From the NCBI GenBank assembly GCA_029858305.1, contig JAOUFI010000003.1, positions 1 through 64,000 of the forward strand: a stretch of 64,000 bases of DNA, written 5' to 3'. Origin of the DNA: Candidatus Thorarchaeota archaeon. Its GTDB lineage: Archaea; Asgardarchaeota; Thorarchaeia; Thorarchaeales; Thorarchaeaceae. Below are positions 50,974 to 60,245 of this stretch, piece after piece. Positions within the stretch are counted from its first letter, which is position 1. The number at the start of each line of letters is the position of its first letter. The position numbers and the translations under genes were made by a program. The notes beneath the pieces are model-generated. The model saw only the letters and a program-made list of their open reading frames with translations. It was not told the origin of the DNA and did no database searches.

Positions 50974-53805
50974 TCAGGAAGATACCACAACACTTTGGAG
51001 GAACTTGCCAGTGTAAGACTTCTCACACTTGATTATGTCTTCTACGGTGCCCTCCGCGATGACCTCTCCACCTTCGGCTCCACCTTCAGGGCCAAGATCT
51101 ATCACCCAGTCCGCGGACTTGATGATATCGAGGTGGTGTTCAATGACGATAACAGTGTTTCCCGCGTCCACAAGCCTATTGATGGTCTTCAGAAGCATCT
51201 GGATGTCCTGCATATGAAGACCCACACTGGGTTCATCCATAATGTACAGATTATCCTTCAGCTTCTTCAGTTTTCCAAGCTCCTTTGCAAGCTTGATTCT
51301 CTGGCTTTCGCCTCCTGACAAAGTTGGCGCAGGTTGTCCAAGTTTGAGGTATCCCAGCCCAAGCTCCATCATGGTCTTTGTCTTGTGTCGGATGAGTCGT
51401 ACATCCTTGAAGAACTCGCAAGCCTCCTCAACACTCATGTTTAGGACATCTCCAATGTTCTTCCCATTGTACTTGATTTCAAGTACTTCTTCAGAGAAGC
51501 GAGCCCCCTTACACACGGGGCAGACAGTCTGTATATCGGGCATGTACTGCAATTCTATGCGAACAAGTCCCTCGCCGTTACACTCCACACATCGCCCTTC
51601 AGTAGAGTTATAGCTGAATCGCCCAATGCTGTATCCACGTTCCTGTGCCATCTTGGTGTGAGTATAGAGACTCCGTATCTTGTCAAAAAATCCAACATAC
51701 GTTGCTGGCGTCGACCTTGAATGCCTTCCAATGGGTGACTGGTCCACAATCCTGACATCAGAGATATTCTCAATTCCTTCGAGTCTCTCGAGTTTTCCAG
51801 GGAGGATACGAGGGTCATTCATATCATGAAGGAGCTTGTTCCCAAGGACATCCTCGATCAAGGTGCTCTTGCCCGAACCGCTCACTCCGGTGATACAAAT
51901 GAAGACACCGAGGGGGAACTCCACTGAGATATTCTTCAAGTTGTTCTCCGTGGCTCCAACAACCTTCAGAGTCTTTCCATTCGGCGCTCGTGCTTTGCCG
52001 AGGTACGGAATGCTCTTCGTCCCAACGATATACTTTCCAGTCAAGAACTTGGGATTGTTGAGAATCTCTTCCAGCTGACCCTGAGCGACAATCTTCCCTC
52101 CGTGCAGACCAGGTCCAGGTCCTATCTCTATGATATTATCAGCCTGTTTGATAGTTGCAAGATCGTGTTCAATAACTATCACAGTATTGCCCGTGTCCCT
52201 TAGGCGTTTCAGAATGTCCACTATTCGGTTACTATCTCTCATGTGGAGACCTATACTAGGTTCATCAAGCACGTACAGCATTCCCATTAGTTCAGAACCC
52301 AGTTGAGTCGAGAGCTTGATTCTCTGAGCCTCGCCCGCGCTTAGAGTCCTTGCTCGCCTGTTGAGTCGGAGGTAATAGAGACCAATGTCTATGAGGAGTT
52401 GGATACGTTTCCGCAACTCACCAATGACCTGATTCCCTGCCTTCTCTACATCTTTGGGGACTTTTATGGAATCTGCAAACTCCAGTAACTGATTGATAAA
52501 CAGCTCACCAAGTTCGTCGATATTCCTCCCATCCACAGTGACAAGGATTCTCTGCTTGATGAGCTTCTGTCCCTTACAGTCTGGACAGAGATGCTCTGCC
52601 ATTATCTTCCTATACCACTCATAGTGTTCACCCTTCTTCCGGTCATGCTTGTAGAACCTGTCAATATAATTGCAGACACCCATGTACCGGACCTTCTTTC
52701 CCACATCACGATGCCTGTATTTGTTAGGCCAATCCGGAGGCTCTTGAAGTATGAACTCCTCCTTGATACCCCATAGTATCTGATGCTGAATATCCTCTGG
52801 AAGTTCTCCAAACGGAGTGTCCATATCGAACCCCAAATGCTGGCTAACGCTGTACATCCAATACTTGGCATACCACGCAAGAGCCCCGTGTTTCAGGCTC
52901 TTCTTTGGGTCAACGATGATAAGCCTAGACTCCGCCTTCAGGAGTGTACCAACACCAAGACAAGTGGGACAGGCATTCTCTGGCAAGTTTGCTGAGAATG
53001 CTCCAGGAAGAAGTTTGTGCATAATGATATGATGGTCTTTACACCCAAAGCCCTTGTAGAACTTCTCCAATACATCATCAGTGACATTTTCATCTAGTTC
53101 GAACCGGATGAATCCGCTACCAACATTCTTAGCGTTCTCTATAGAAATCGCAAATTGATGATACAAGTCTTGCTTAATGATGATTCTATCGACAAGAACC
53201 TCAATCCGATAGTCTTTGTCCTCATCCAGCTCTATCTTGTCATTGATGCTGAATGGTTCACCATCGATTCGAATCCGTTTGTACCCTTTTTGTCGTATCT
53301 CATCGAACAGGTAAGGATAGTCCTCATCATAGAACTTGTTCACTGGAGCAAGAATCTCAACACTTGTCCCCTCAGGTAAAGTCATGAGGTGATCAACAAT
53401 TTGGTTTGCATTACGTGTGTGGACCTTCCTATTGCAGTAAGGACAATGAGCTTGCCCTAGAACTGAGAAGAGAATTCTCATGTAGCTTGAGATATCAGTC
53501 ATTGTCGATACAGTAGACCTTGGATTAAGAGTCCCAGTCTTTTGTTCGATTGCGACGACTGGTGACAATCCAATGATGGAGTCTACATCAGCACGCTCTA
53601 GCATGGGCAACATGGTTCGAGAAGTTGCTGACATTGATTCGAAGAACCTGCGCTGCGCTTCACTGAAAATAACGTCAAAAGCTAGCGAAGTTTTTCCCGA
53701 CCCCGATAAACCCGTGATGACGGTCAGTTTATCGCGGGGGATATCCACATCGATATTTTGTAGATTATTTGTCCTAGCACCCTTTACACTAATGTATTCT
53801 CTCAT
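50974..53805 (-). CDS. uvrA: UvrABC excision repair ATPase UvrA
   Basis: 943 aa, full length. Two ABC modules: Walker [14 protein letters not shown] and [10 protein letters not shown], signatures [11 protein letters not shown] and [11 protein letters not shown], Walker [14 protein letters not shown] and [12 protein letters not shown]. Zinc modules: [16 protein letters not shown] with CPDCKGQ, and CVECNGEG with [12 protein letters not shown] damage recognition protein of bacterial-type nucleotide excision repair. The first stretch [20 protein letters not shown] is divergent from the usual GQRRYVESLSAYARQFL, suggesting a side branch of UvrA. uvrB and uvrC are not in the window. Followed at 10 nt by the nucleotidyltransferase gene. 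Confidence 0.96.
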   Translation of the reverse strand: MREYISVKGARTNNLQNIDVDIPRDKLTVITGLSGSGKTSLAFDVIFSEAQRRFFESMSATSRTMLPMLERADVDSIIGLSPVVAIEQKTGTLNPRSTVSTMTDISSYMRILFSVLGQAHCPYCNRKVHTRNANQIVDHLMTLPEGTSVEILAPVNKFYDEDYPYLFDEIRQKGYKRIRIDGEPFSINDKIELDEDKDYRIEVLVDRIIIKQDLYHQFAISIENAKNVGSGFIRFELDENVTDDVLEKFYKGFGCKDHHIIMHKLLPGAFSANLPENACPTCLGVGTLLKAESRLIIVDPKKSLKHGALAWYAKYWMYSVSQHLGFDMDTPFGELPEDIQHQILWGIKEEFILQEPPDWPNKYRHRDVGKKVRYMGVCNYIDRFYKHDRKKGEHYEWYRKIMAEHLCPDCKGQKLIKQRILVTVDGRNIDELGELFINQLLEFADSIKVPKDVEKAGNQVIGELRKRIQLLIDIGLYYLRLNRRARTLSAGEAQRIKLSTQLGSELMGMLYVLDEPSIGLHMRDSNRIVDILKRLRDTGNTVIVIEHDLATIKQADNIIEIGPGPGLHGGKIVAQGQLEEILNNPKFLTGKYIVGTKSIPYLGKARAPNGKTLKVVGATENNLKNISVEFPLGVFICITGVSGSGKSTLIEDVLGNKLLHDMNDPRILPGKLERLEGIENISDVRIVDQSPIGRHSRSTPATYVGFFDKIRSLYTHTKMAQERGYSIGRFSYNSTEGRCVECNGEGLVRIELQYMPDIQTVCPVCKGARFSEEVLEIKYNGKNIGDVLNMSVEEACEFFKDVRLIRHKTKTMMELGLGYLKLGQPAPTLSGGESQRIKLAKELGKLKKLKDNLYIMDEPSVGLHMQDIQMLLKTINRLVDAGNTVIVIEHHLDIIKSADWVIDLGPEGGAEGGEVIAEGTVEDIIKCEKSYTGKFLQSVVVSS

Positions 53806-54069
53806 TCATTCATGCCTCCCTACATCAGTTCAACCCAGTGCCTCCCTATGACAGGTTACAACGACCCTATGAGAGTTATCGGGCCTGATGATAGCTTGAG
53901 GTTTCTCACGATATGAGAAAGTGTTCTGAGCGGGACTCGAATCGTATTTAGAAGGTTCGATTTCAGCAGGATATTCGAATAATTAAAAGGAGGAAGTCAA
54001 TGAGTGTTGACTTATTGGTCAAGTACCGTAGGATTATATCTCTCTAAAACAAGTCATTCCTGATGAACA

Positions 54070-54522
54070 ATGACTTCTGATGAAGTGTTTGAAGCAATAT
54101 CGCACCCGATGAGAATTGCTATTCTGAAGGAATTGGCTAAGAAACCAATTCGATTTGCTGATCTCAAACGGAAATTAAGAATCAAGAGTGGCGGACTCTT
54201 GGACTTTCATCTCAAGAAAATGGAGGCAGTAATAATCACTGATAAGGACGGGCTCTACACACTGAATAATCGAGGATTCGCTGCTCTTCGTGCAGTTCAC
54301 ATTGTTACAAATTATGGCTGGCAGAGAAGATCATGGTGGCTTAATGTATTGATGATGTTTATGCTTAACATCTACTTCTTCTTTACAGCGTTTGAATTTT
54401 ACATCTTTGTAGCAATTCCGACATTTGGTTGGCTTCTTTTCTATAGTTACTGGACCTTTGTGAAGCGAAGAGTTAGTCTAAGAAGTAATGGTGCAGACCA
54501 AGAAAATGTGGAGGTATCATGA
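54070..54522 (+). CDS. ArsR-like winged-helix regulator with C-terminal membrane segments
   Basis: 150 aa. The first 85 residues are a winged helix (ISHPMRIAILKELAKKPIRF, LDFHLKKMEAVIITDKDGLY, LNNRGFAALRA). The last 60 residues contain two hydrophobic helices (WLNVLMMFMLNIYFFFTAF and YIFVAIPTFGWLLFYSYW), so the DNA-binding part is tethered to the membrane. It precedes an ABC transporter operon on the same strand (71-nt gap) and probably controls it in response to membrane conditions. Confidence 0.8.
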   Translation: MTSDEVFEAISHPMRIAILKELAKKPIRFADLKRKLRIKSGGLLDFHLKKMEAVIITDKDGLYTLNNRGFAALRAVHIVTNYGWQRRSWWLNVLMMFMLNIYFFFTAFEFYIFVAIPTFGWLLFYSYWTFVKRRVSLRSNGADQENVEVS

Positions 54523-54593
54523 TTTGAAATTTTGGCGTTGTTGTGAAATAATATATTCATTCTGTCGAAAAAATTTGTACTCGAAGGAGAATC

Positions 54594-55379
54594 TTGAATT
54601 TGGTAGCTGTCAGTGTTGAGAGACTTGTAAAATCGTTTGGAAGTCTGGTAGCAGTAAATAATGTCACGTTCGAAGTACGCGAGGGTGAAATCTATGGATT
54701 ACTTGGACCTAATGGGGCAGGCAAAACGACGACAATAAAGTGCCTAATGGGACTCTTGGATCCTGATAGTGGTTCAACCCATATTTACCATGTGAATTCT
54801 CTAGAGAATCCAATTGAGGCCAAGAAACTTGTAGGCTATGTGCCCGAAGAGCACCAGCTCTATGACTCACTGACTCCGCGTGAACTGTTCGAATTCATTG
54901 CTTCAATTAGACAACTTCCTAAAGATAAAACTAACAAACGCATTGGAGAGATGGTGAAAGCACTCGATTTCGAGAAGTATTATGATTCAATGATTGTGAC
55001 ACTCTCGCAGGGGAACAAACAGAAGACAATGCTAATCTCTGCTTTACTTCATGCGCCAAAGCTCCTTATTCTTGACGAACCATTCTCGGGACTTGATGTA
55101 AGGACATCTAAGATAATCAAAGACATCATCCAGATTCATGTGGACAATGGAGGCTCCGTTCTTCTGTCTACGCATGTCATGGAAGTCGCTCAGGGACTTT
55201 GTGATCGAGTAGGGATTATTGACGATGGCGTATTGGTAGGTGAGGGAACACTATCTGAACTCAGAGCTCAGGCAAAAGAAGAGAGTGCTACTCTTGAGAA
55301 ATTATTCCTCCGCCTTACAGAGCAGGAAGAGGAGGTCCAGGTCGGTGTCGATGCTCTTCGGGAGGCACTCTCAGAATGA
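54594..55379 (+). CDS. ABC-2-type transporter ATP-binding protein
   Basis: 261 aa. Walker A GPNGAGKTTTIK, Q-loop YVPEEHQLYD, signature LSQGNKQKTM (Gly-Asn variant of LSGGQ), Walker B LLILDEPFSGLD, switch LLSTHVMEV. Typical drug/lipid/polysaccharide exporter subunit. Start TTG at 54594 or 54600 after GGAG. Its stop overlaps the permease start by 4 nt (ATGA). Confidence 0.9.
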   Translation: MNLVAVSVERLVKSFGSLVAVNNVTFEVREGEIYGLLGPNGAGKTTTIKCLMGLLDPDSGSTHIYHVNSLENPIEAKKLVGYVPEEHQLYDSLTPRELFEFIASIRQLPKDKTNKRIGEMVKALDFEKYYDSMIVTLSQGNKQKTMLISALLHAPKLLILDEPFSGLDVRTSKIIKDIIQIHVDNGGSVLLSTHVMEVAQGLCDRVGIIDDGVLVGEGTLSELRAQAKEESATLEKLFLRLTEQEEEVQVGVDALREALSE

Positions 55380-57019
55380 ACTTCAGAGAGCGCTGGAGAT
55401 TAGCAGGCATCATTGCACTACAGATGAGATTCGATGGGTTTCTCAAGAACAATCCTGGAAATATGGCTCGGATAAAGGAAAATCCTGAGAAAATCTCGAG
55501 AAGTATTCGATCTTCAAGCAGGGTGAACAGCATTCTGAGTGTCTTCATGATTATCATGTTGGCAGCACTCACTATTGGTGTCACTGGTTTCGATGCCTCA
55601 ATTGGAGACCTCAATGTCCGACTTGCTGTAGGATTTTCATTCTTCATGGTTCTTGCCTTTGTCTTAATTTTCCTCCTAAATCTCACAACTACAACTGGAT
55701 TCTTTACATCCGGGGCTATGAAATTGCCAAGTATTTTACCTCTTAGTAGAAAGGAACTTGAGAGCCTTGCAGTACTTGCATTTACACGCGTCTTCATTGC
55801 TCCAGCTATCCTCACCGTTACATTGTTCCCAGCGGCGTGTTTTGTTCTATTTGGGCCATTAGCAGGTTTTGTTGCGCTTATTGGATGTCTTGCCACGGTC
55901 TCAGTATCTCTACGTTCGTTGATTGGGTTCTCACGATGGTTCGAAACCAAGATGCTCTCATCAGATGAGTCGAAGATTGGGACTATAGTGAGGATAGCAG
56001 CCACTATAGGGCTTGTTGTTGGAATCATGAGTGTCTATATGCTGTCCAGCTACATCCCGTATATTGTTCAAGGAGTTATCATGTTCGCAGAATCTTTCAA
56101 TGGAACATACTTGGTGCTCTCAGTCCTTTTTCCATTCTCATTTGGTTTCTTAGCCTCAGCTGTGACGCCAGGAGTAACTTTTCAAGATTTGATGATTCCT
56201 TTGGTTTCAGGGGGTATGTCCCTCCTATATGGTTTGATTGCATTAGTATTCTATAGACAAAGCGGAAAATTGCTAAGGGGTCTTGCTATTGGAGGAGTTT
56301 CAACAGGAAGAACTGGGCCACTGAGAGAAATTAGCATCGAAACGCGAACGCCCATAATAGCAGTAATTCGAAAAGATTTGAAGATGGCTACAAAGAGTGT
56401 TGGATCAGCAATCGTCTATGCAATTCCAATCTTTCTGATGATCATGTTGTATCCAATGATAAGAGGGATGTCACAAGACGGGCCGCTCCACAGCATCACT
56501 GCAATGACTGCGATAGCATATGCTAATCTCTTTGGGGGACTAACCGTGGTCTCAGTGATGATGTTTGATACACAAGGGGCGTCTATTCATGAGGGATTGC
56601 CCCTGAGTTCAAGACTAGTCCTTAAAGGAAAAACTGCAATCTCTATCATTCCATACACCATGACAATGCTGTTTATCGCCCTCTTGCTCTCTTTGTTTAA
56701 TCCAATTACACCACTTGTCATCCTTATACCAATTTTAGCTATACCACTCGGATATGCAGTACCGATGTCTGTCGGAGCAGCCATGTATCGCTACAAGGGA
56801 GGTGGTCGTGCTGTAGCTATCAATCTAGCTGCTGACCAAAAAATGGCGTTGATCGCAGGATTTGTAGGAGCAGTTGTAGGACTTGGGCCTCTTCTCGGAT
56901 TTGGGATTGTCATGATAATGACAGGTTCACAGATTTTCAGTTTAGCAACTCAAGCACTTGTCACATTTGGCATCGTTTTAATGGCACATTTCCAGATTCC
57001 AAAGCTCCTCAAGGATTGA
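55376..57019 (+). CDS. ABC transporter permease, about 12 helices
   Basis: 547 aa with roughly 11-12 hydrophobic helices, including SILSVFMIIMLAALTIGVTG, GFSFFMVLAFVLIFLLNL, IAATIGLVVGIMSVYML and FVGAVVGLGPLLGFGIVMIM. A cytoplasmic loop carries ETRTPIIAVIRKDLKMATKS, the region that contacts the ATPase in ABC-2 permeases. Translationally coupled to the ATPase gene. Substrate unknown. Confidence 0.83.
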   Translation: MNFRERWRLAGIIALQMRFDGFLKNNPGNMARIKENPEKISRSIRSSSRVNSILSVFMIIMLAALTIGVTGFDASIGDLNVRLAVGFSFFMVLAFVLIFLLNLTTTTGFFTSGAMKLPSILPLSRKELESLAVLAFTRVFIAPAILTVTLFPAACFVLFGPLAGFVALIGCLATVSVSLRSLIGFSRWFETKMLSSDESKIGTIVRIAATIGLVVGIMSVYMLSSYIPYIVQGVIMFAESFNGTYLVLSVLFPFSFGFLASAVTPGVTFQDLMIPLVSGGMSLLYGLIALVFYRQSGKLLRGLAIGGVSTGRTGPLREISIETRTPIIAVIRKDLKMATKSVGSAIVYAIPIFLMIMLYPMIRGMSQDGPLHSITAMTAIAYANLFGGLTVVSVMMFDTQGASIHEGLPLSSRLVLKGKTAISIIPYTMTMLFIALLLSLFNPITPLVILIPILAIPLGYAVPMSVGAAMYRYKGGGRAVAINLAADQKMALIAGFVGAVVGLGPLLGFGIVMIMTGSQIFSLATQALVTFGIVLMAHFQIPKLLKD

Positions 57020-57079
57020 AAGCGCGATTGAGTCCCTTGAGCGAAGATTAAAATCGAGCATCTGTAATCAAAACACAAG

Positions 57080-57736
57080 ATGAAGCCATTACTTACTCCA
57101 TCAATACTAGCAGCAAACTTCGCAAATCTTGAGGAAGACATCAGAGCAGCTGAGAGAGGTGGTGCGGACTATTTTCATCTGGACATAATGGACGGTCATT
57201 TTGTCCCAAACATATCTTTTGGACCGTGGATAGCCAAACAGATGAAGAAGATTACGGATAGACCTCTTGACGCACATCTGATGATAACAAATCCCAGAGA
57301 GTACATTCCAAAGTTTATTGACGCTGGCGTAGAGCTGATCTATCCTCATGTAGAGGCATCATATGATGTCTACAGAACCGTACAGATGATTACGGACTAT
57401 GGAGCAAGAGCAGGCATTACACTCAATCCAGCCACACCGGTTTCTTCTTTGGAGGGCGTAATCGACCTTATCGACTCGGTTTTAATTATGTCAGTTTGTC
57501 CAGGTTTCGGGGGGCAGAAATTCATCCCCTCATCGATGAAGAAAATAACCGATCTTCGAGCTCTTCTCGATGAAATCAAACCGAGTGTTCGCATTGCAGT
57601 TGATGGTGGTGTGACTCTTGAGAACATTCGAGACCTTCGCAAAGCTGGAGCTGATTTCTTCATTGCAGGTTCAGCAGTGTTCAAAGCACCTGATATCGAA
57701 GAGAGAGTACGTGCAATGAAGAAGGCCATGGAATAG
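57080..57736 (+). CDS. rpe: Ribulose-phosphate 3-epimerase
   Basis: 218 aa TIM barrel. TPSILAANFANLEEDI is the family start; catalytic Asp in FHLDIMDGHFVPNISFG and AVDGGVTLENI, metal His in HLDIMDGH and DAHLMI. MSVCPGFGGQKFIPS is the phosphate-binding loop. It interconverts ribulose 5-phosphate and xylulose 5-phosphate. The transaldolase gene lies 107 nt downstream, so a partial non-oxidative pentose phosphate pathway is encoded, less usual in archaea, which often use the RuMP route. Confidence 0.95.
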   Translation: MKPLLTPSILAANFANLEEDIRAAERGGADYFHLDIMDGHFVPNISFGPWIAKQMKKITDRPLDAHLMITNPREYIPKFIDAGVELIYPHVEASYDVYRTVQMITDYGARAGITLNPATPVSSLEGVIDLIDSVLIMSVCPGFGGQKFIPSSMKKITDLRALLDEIKPSVRIAVDGGVTLENIRDLRKAGADFFIAGSAVFKAPDIEERVRAMKKAME

Positions 57737-57843
57737 AATTTTATATACACGATTTTTCTCCCAACCCTACGTTTTAAATCATGAATGAATGTTAGACAAC
57801 CTAGTAACAACTTAATCTAGGTCGAAATAGGAGAGAACTATAA

Positions 57844-58494
57844 TTGAAATTCTTCATAGATACTGCCAATGTTGATGAGATTCGAAAGGCTCATGAGAGA
57901 GGAATGGTTGATGGTGTTACCACAAACCCATCACTGGTTGCAAAGGAAGGAAGAGATTTTCGCAAGATTATTGATGAGATTGCATCGTTTGTAGAAGGAC
58001 CGATCAGTCTTGAGGTCATCAGCGAAGATTCAGAAGGAATGATGAAAGAAGCCAGAGAGCTAAACAGCTGGATTGACAATGCAGCCATTAAGATACCCAT
58101 GACCTGGGAAGGTCTGAAGGCAGTCAAGCAGTGCGCAGATGAGGGTATCCAGACAAACGTCACACTATGCTTCAGCGCAAATCAGGCACTTCTTGCAGCC
58201 AAAGCAGGAGCAACCTTCGTTTCTCCATTCATTGGTAGACTTGATGATGTTGGGCAAACAGGGATGGACTTGATTGAGAGCATTGGTCAAATCTATGCGA
58301 ATTATGGAATTGATACAGAGATTATTGTTGCCAGTATCAGGCATCCGATCCATGTCTATGAAGCAGCACTTATTGGAGCAGATATTGCTACAATTCCTCC
58401 TGCAGTTCTTGATAAAATGGTGAACCATCCACTCACAGATGTTGGTATCAAGAAGTTCCTAGAAGATTGGGAAAAGGTAAAGAAAGCAAAGTGA
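57844..58494 (+). CDS. Transaldolase / fructose-6-phosphate aldolase family (TalC-like)
   Basis: 216 aa, the short single-domain class. [37 protein letters not shown] and the Schiff-base lysine in [15 protein letters not shown] are present, with [22 protein letters not shown] start after AGGAGAG. Transaldolase and fructose-6-phosphate aldolase cannot be told apart by eye; the rpe neighbour favours transaldolase. Full length. Confidence 0.93.
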   Translation: MKFFIDTANVDEIRKAHERGMVDGVTTNPSLVAKEGRDFRKIIDEIASFVEGPISLEVISEDSEGMMKEARELNSWIDNAAIKIPMTWEGLKAVKQCADEGIQTNVTLCFSANQALLAAKAGATFVSPFIGRLDDVGQTGMDLIESIGQIYANYGIDTEIIVASIRHPIHVYEAALIGADIATIPPAVLDKMVNHPLTDVGIKKFLEDWEKVKKAK

Positions 58495-58538
58495 TTGCTA
58501 TCTGTGTTTAATTAAGAACATTAAAGGTAAAGAAGTGG

Positions 58539-58570
58539 AAAGAGGGGATGAAGAGCTCCTCTTTATTTTG
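58539..58570 (+). terminator. Hairpin after the transaldolase gene
   Basis: AAAGAGG and CCTCTTT form a 7-bp stem with a 12-nt loop, then ATTTTG. About 45 nt past the stop. Moderately convincing. Confidence 0.45.
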
Positions 58571-58680
58571 ATTACAGCGCCTTGCCAATTGCTATTAAGA
58601 TGAGAGGAATTATACCGTAAAGATTAATGACAAGAATGATATGCCGTTGCGTTGTCTATCAACACTCTGTGGGAAGGCCT

Positions 58681-60234
58681 ATGAAGATCGAAGCTGACCT
58701 TGTTATCTTTAATGGGAACATCATCACTATGGATCCTCAAAAACCGAATGCCTCAGCTATGGCGGTGAAGAGCTATAAGGTCCTTGCAGTCGGTGAAGAA
58801 GATGCGGTAATCGATCTTGTTCCGGATGCAAAGCGGGTCATCGATCTTGGAGGTAAAACAGTCGTTCCAGGTTTCATTGATTCACACACTCATCTAACTA
58901 GTAGTGGCGTTAAAGAAGCCCATATCAAATTGAACGAGGCCAAATCAATTGATGAGGCTTTACAAAAAATTAGAGAAGAATTGCATCGTTACTCCAATGA
59001 AGAGTGGATACTAGGGTATGGTTGGGATGAAAGCGAGTGGCCGATTAAACGGTATATTGACGGTAAGGATTTAGATAATGTTAGTATGACCCAACCAATT
59101 ATGGTAACAAGAGTAGATGGCCATCTTGCAGCGGTGAATATGATAGGACTGAAGAAACTCGGGATACCATTGAATCAAGAAGGAGTTCAGAAAGACAAGA
59201 AAGGAAAACCAACTGGCATTTTGAAGGATATTGAGGAAGTCTGGGAGAAGGTGAGACCAAGTCCAGAGAAGATACAAAAAGGTGTCAAAGCAGGGAATAA
59301 AATTGCTAATGGGCTAGGTATCACCACTGCTGTTGATAATGCAAGCAGTGGAACTTTGAAGTATATTCGTGAAGTGGAAACTATGGATAAACTCACTACA
59401 CGGATGATAGTGAATTTCCCTGTTGAGCAGATTGACCATCTTATCGCCCTTGGCATGACCTCAGGAATGGGCAGTCCACTCGTAAAAATTGGGGGCGTCA
59501 AGATATTTACTGATGGGTCCATTGGTGCAATGACCGCAGCAGTATCGAGAGGATACAAAACAGATCCCAAGAACAAAGGGATGCTACTCTTTTCAAAAGC
59601 CAAATACAGCAAAATCGTGCGAAAAGCTGTTGAGAATAATATTCAGACTGTTACGCATGCTATTGGAGATGAGGCCATTGAGATGGTCATAACAACCTTC
59701 GAAGACATTGAAGACAAAAGCATACTACGCGACCAACGCCATCGAATTGAACATGCTGAGCTGATAAATGAGTACCAAATTCGGAGAGCTGTAAGTCTTG
59801 GCCTTATCCTTTCGATGCAGCCCAACTTCGTAGGGCGTTGGCAACATGAGGGAGGTCTTTATGATTCGAGGCTGGACGAAGAAACTGTTCGTGGAATGAA
59901 CATGTTCAGGGTTGCACTAGATAATGGTGCCAGATTGTGTTTTGGTTCTGACGGAATGCCGTACGGACCTCTCTATGGCATCTGGTCAGCAACAACTCAC
60001 CCCAACGAGAGAGTTAAACTCACAGTTGAAGAAGCATTACGATGCTATACAATGGAGAGTGCGTATTCTGTTTTCCAAGAGAGCACACTAGGCAGTTTGA
60101 CTGTCGGTAAGAGAGCTGACTTTGTTGTACTATCAGAGAATATTCTGGAGATACCACCAGATAGAATCAAAGATGTAGATATTGATATGACAGTTGTTGG
60201 AGGTATCGTCGAATATTCCGCAGCGAAACTCTGA
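58681..60234 (+). CDS. YtcJ-like metal-dependent amidohydrolase
   Basis: 517 aa from the ATG at 58681 (KIEADLVIFNGNIITMDPQK), the normal family beginning. The track ATG at 58627 adds an unrelated stretch and would lie before the transcription start expected from gaattatacc (about 58606). Metal site residues: DSHTH near residue 65, HAIGDEAIEMV, RIEHAEL, FGSDGMPYGP. Family members hydrolyse amides or formamides of unknown identity. Ends 11 nt before mutL and may be co-transcribed with it. Confidence 0.87.
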   Translation: MKIEADLVIFNGNIITMDPQKPNASAMAVKSYKVLAVGEEDAVIDLVPDAKRVIDLGGKTVVPGFIDSHTHLTSSGVKEAHIKLNEAKSIDEALQKIREELHRYSNEEWILGYGWDESEWPIKRYIDGKDLDNVSMTQPIMVTRVDGHLAAVNMIGLKKLGIPLNQEGVQKDKKGKPTGILKDIEEVWEKVRPSPEKIQKGVKAGNKIANGLGITTAVDNASSGTLKYIREVETMDKLTTRMIVNFPVEQIDHLIALGMTSGMGSPLVKIGGVKIFTDGSIGAMTAAVSRGYKTDPKNKGMLLFSKAKYSKIVRKAVENNIQTVTHAIGDEAIEMVITTFEDIEDKSILRDQRHRIEHAELINEYQIRRAVSLGLILSMQPNFVGRWQHEGGLYDSRLDEETVRGMNMFRVALDNGARLCFGSDGMPYGPLYGIWSATTHPNERVKLTVEEALRCYTMESAYSVFQESTLGSLTVGKRADFVVLSENILEIPPDRIKDVDIDMTVVGGIVEYSAAKL

Positions 60235-60245
60235 GGTGTGATAAT

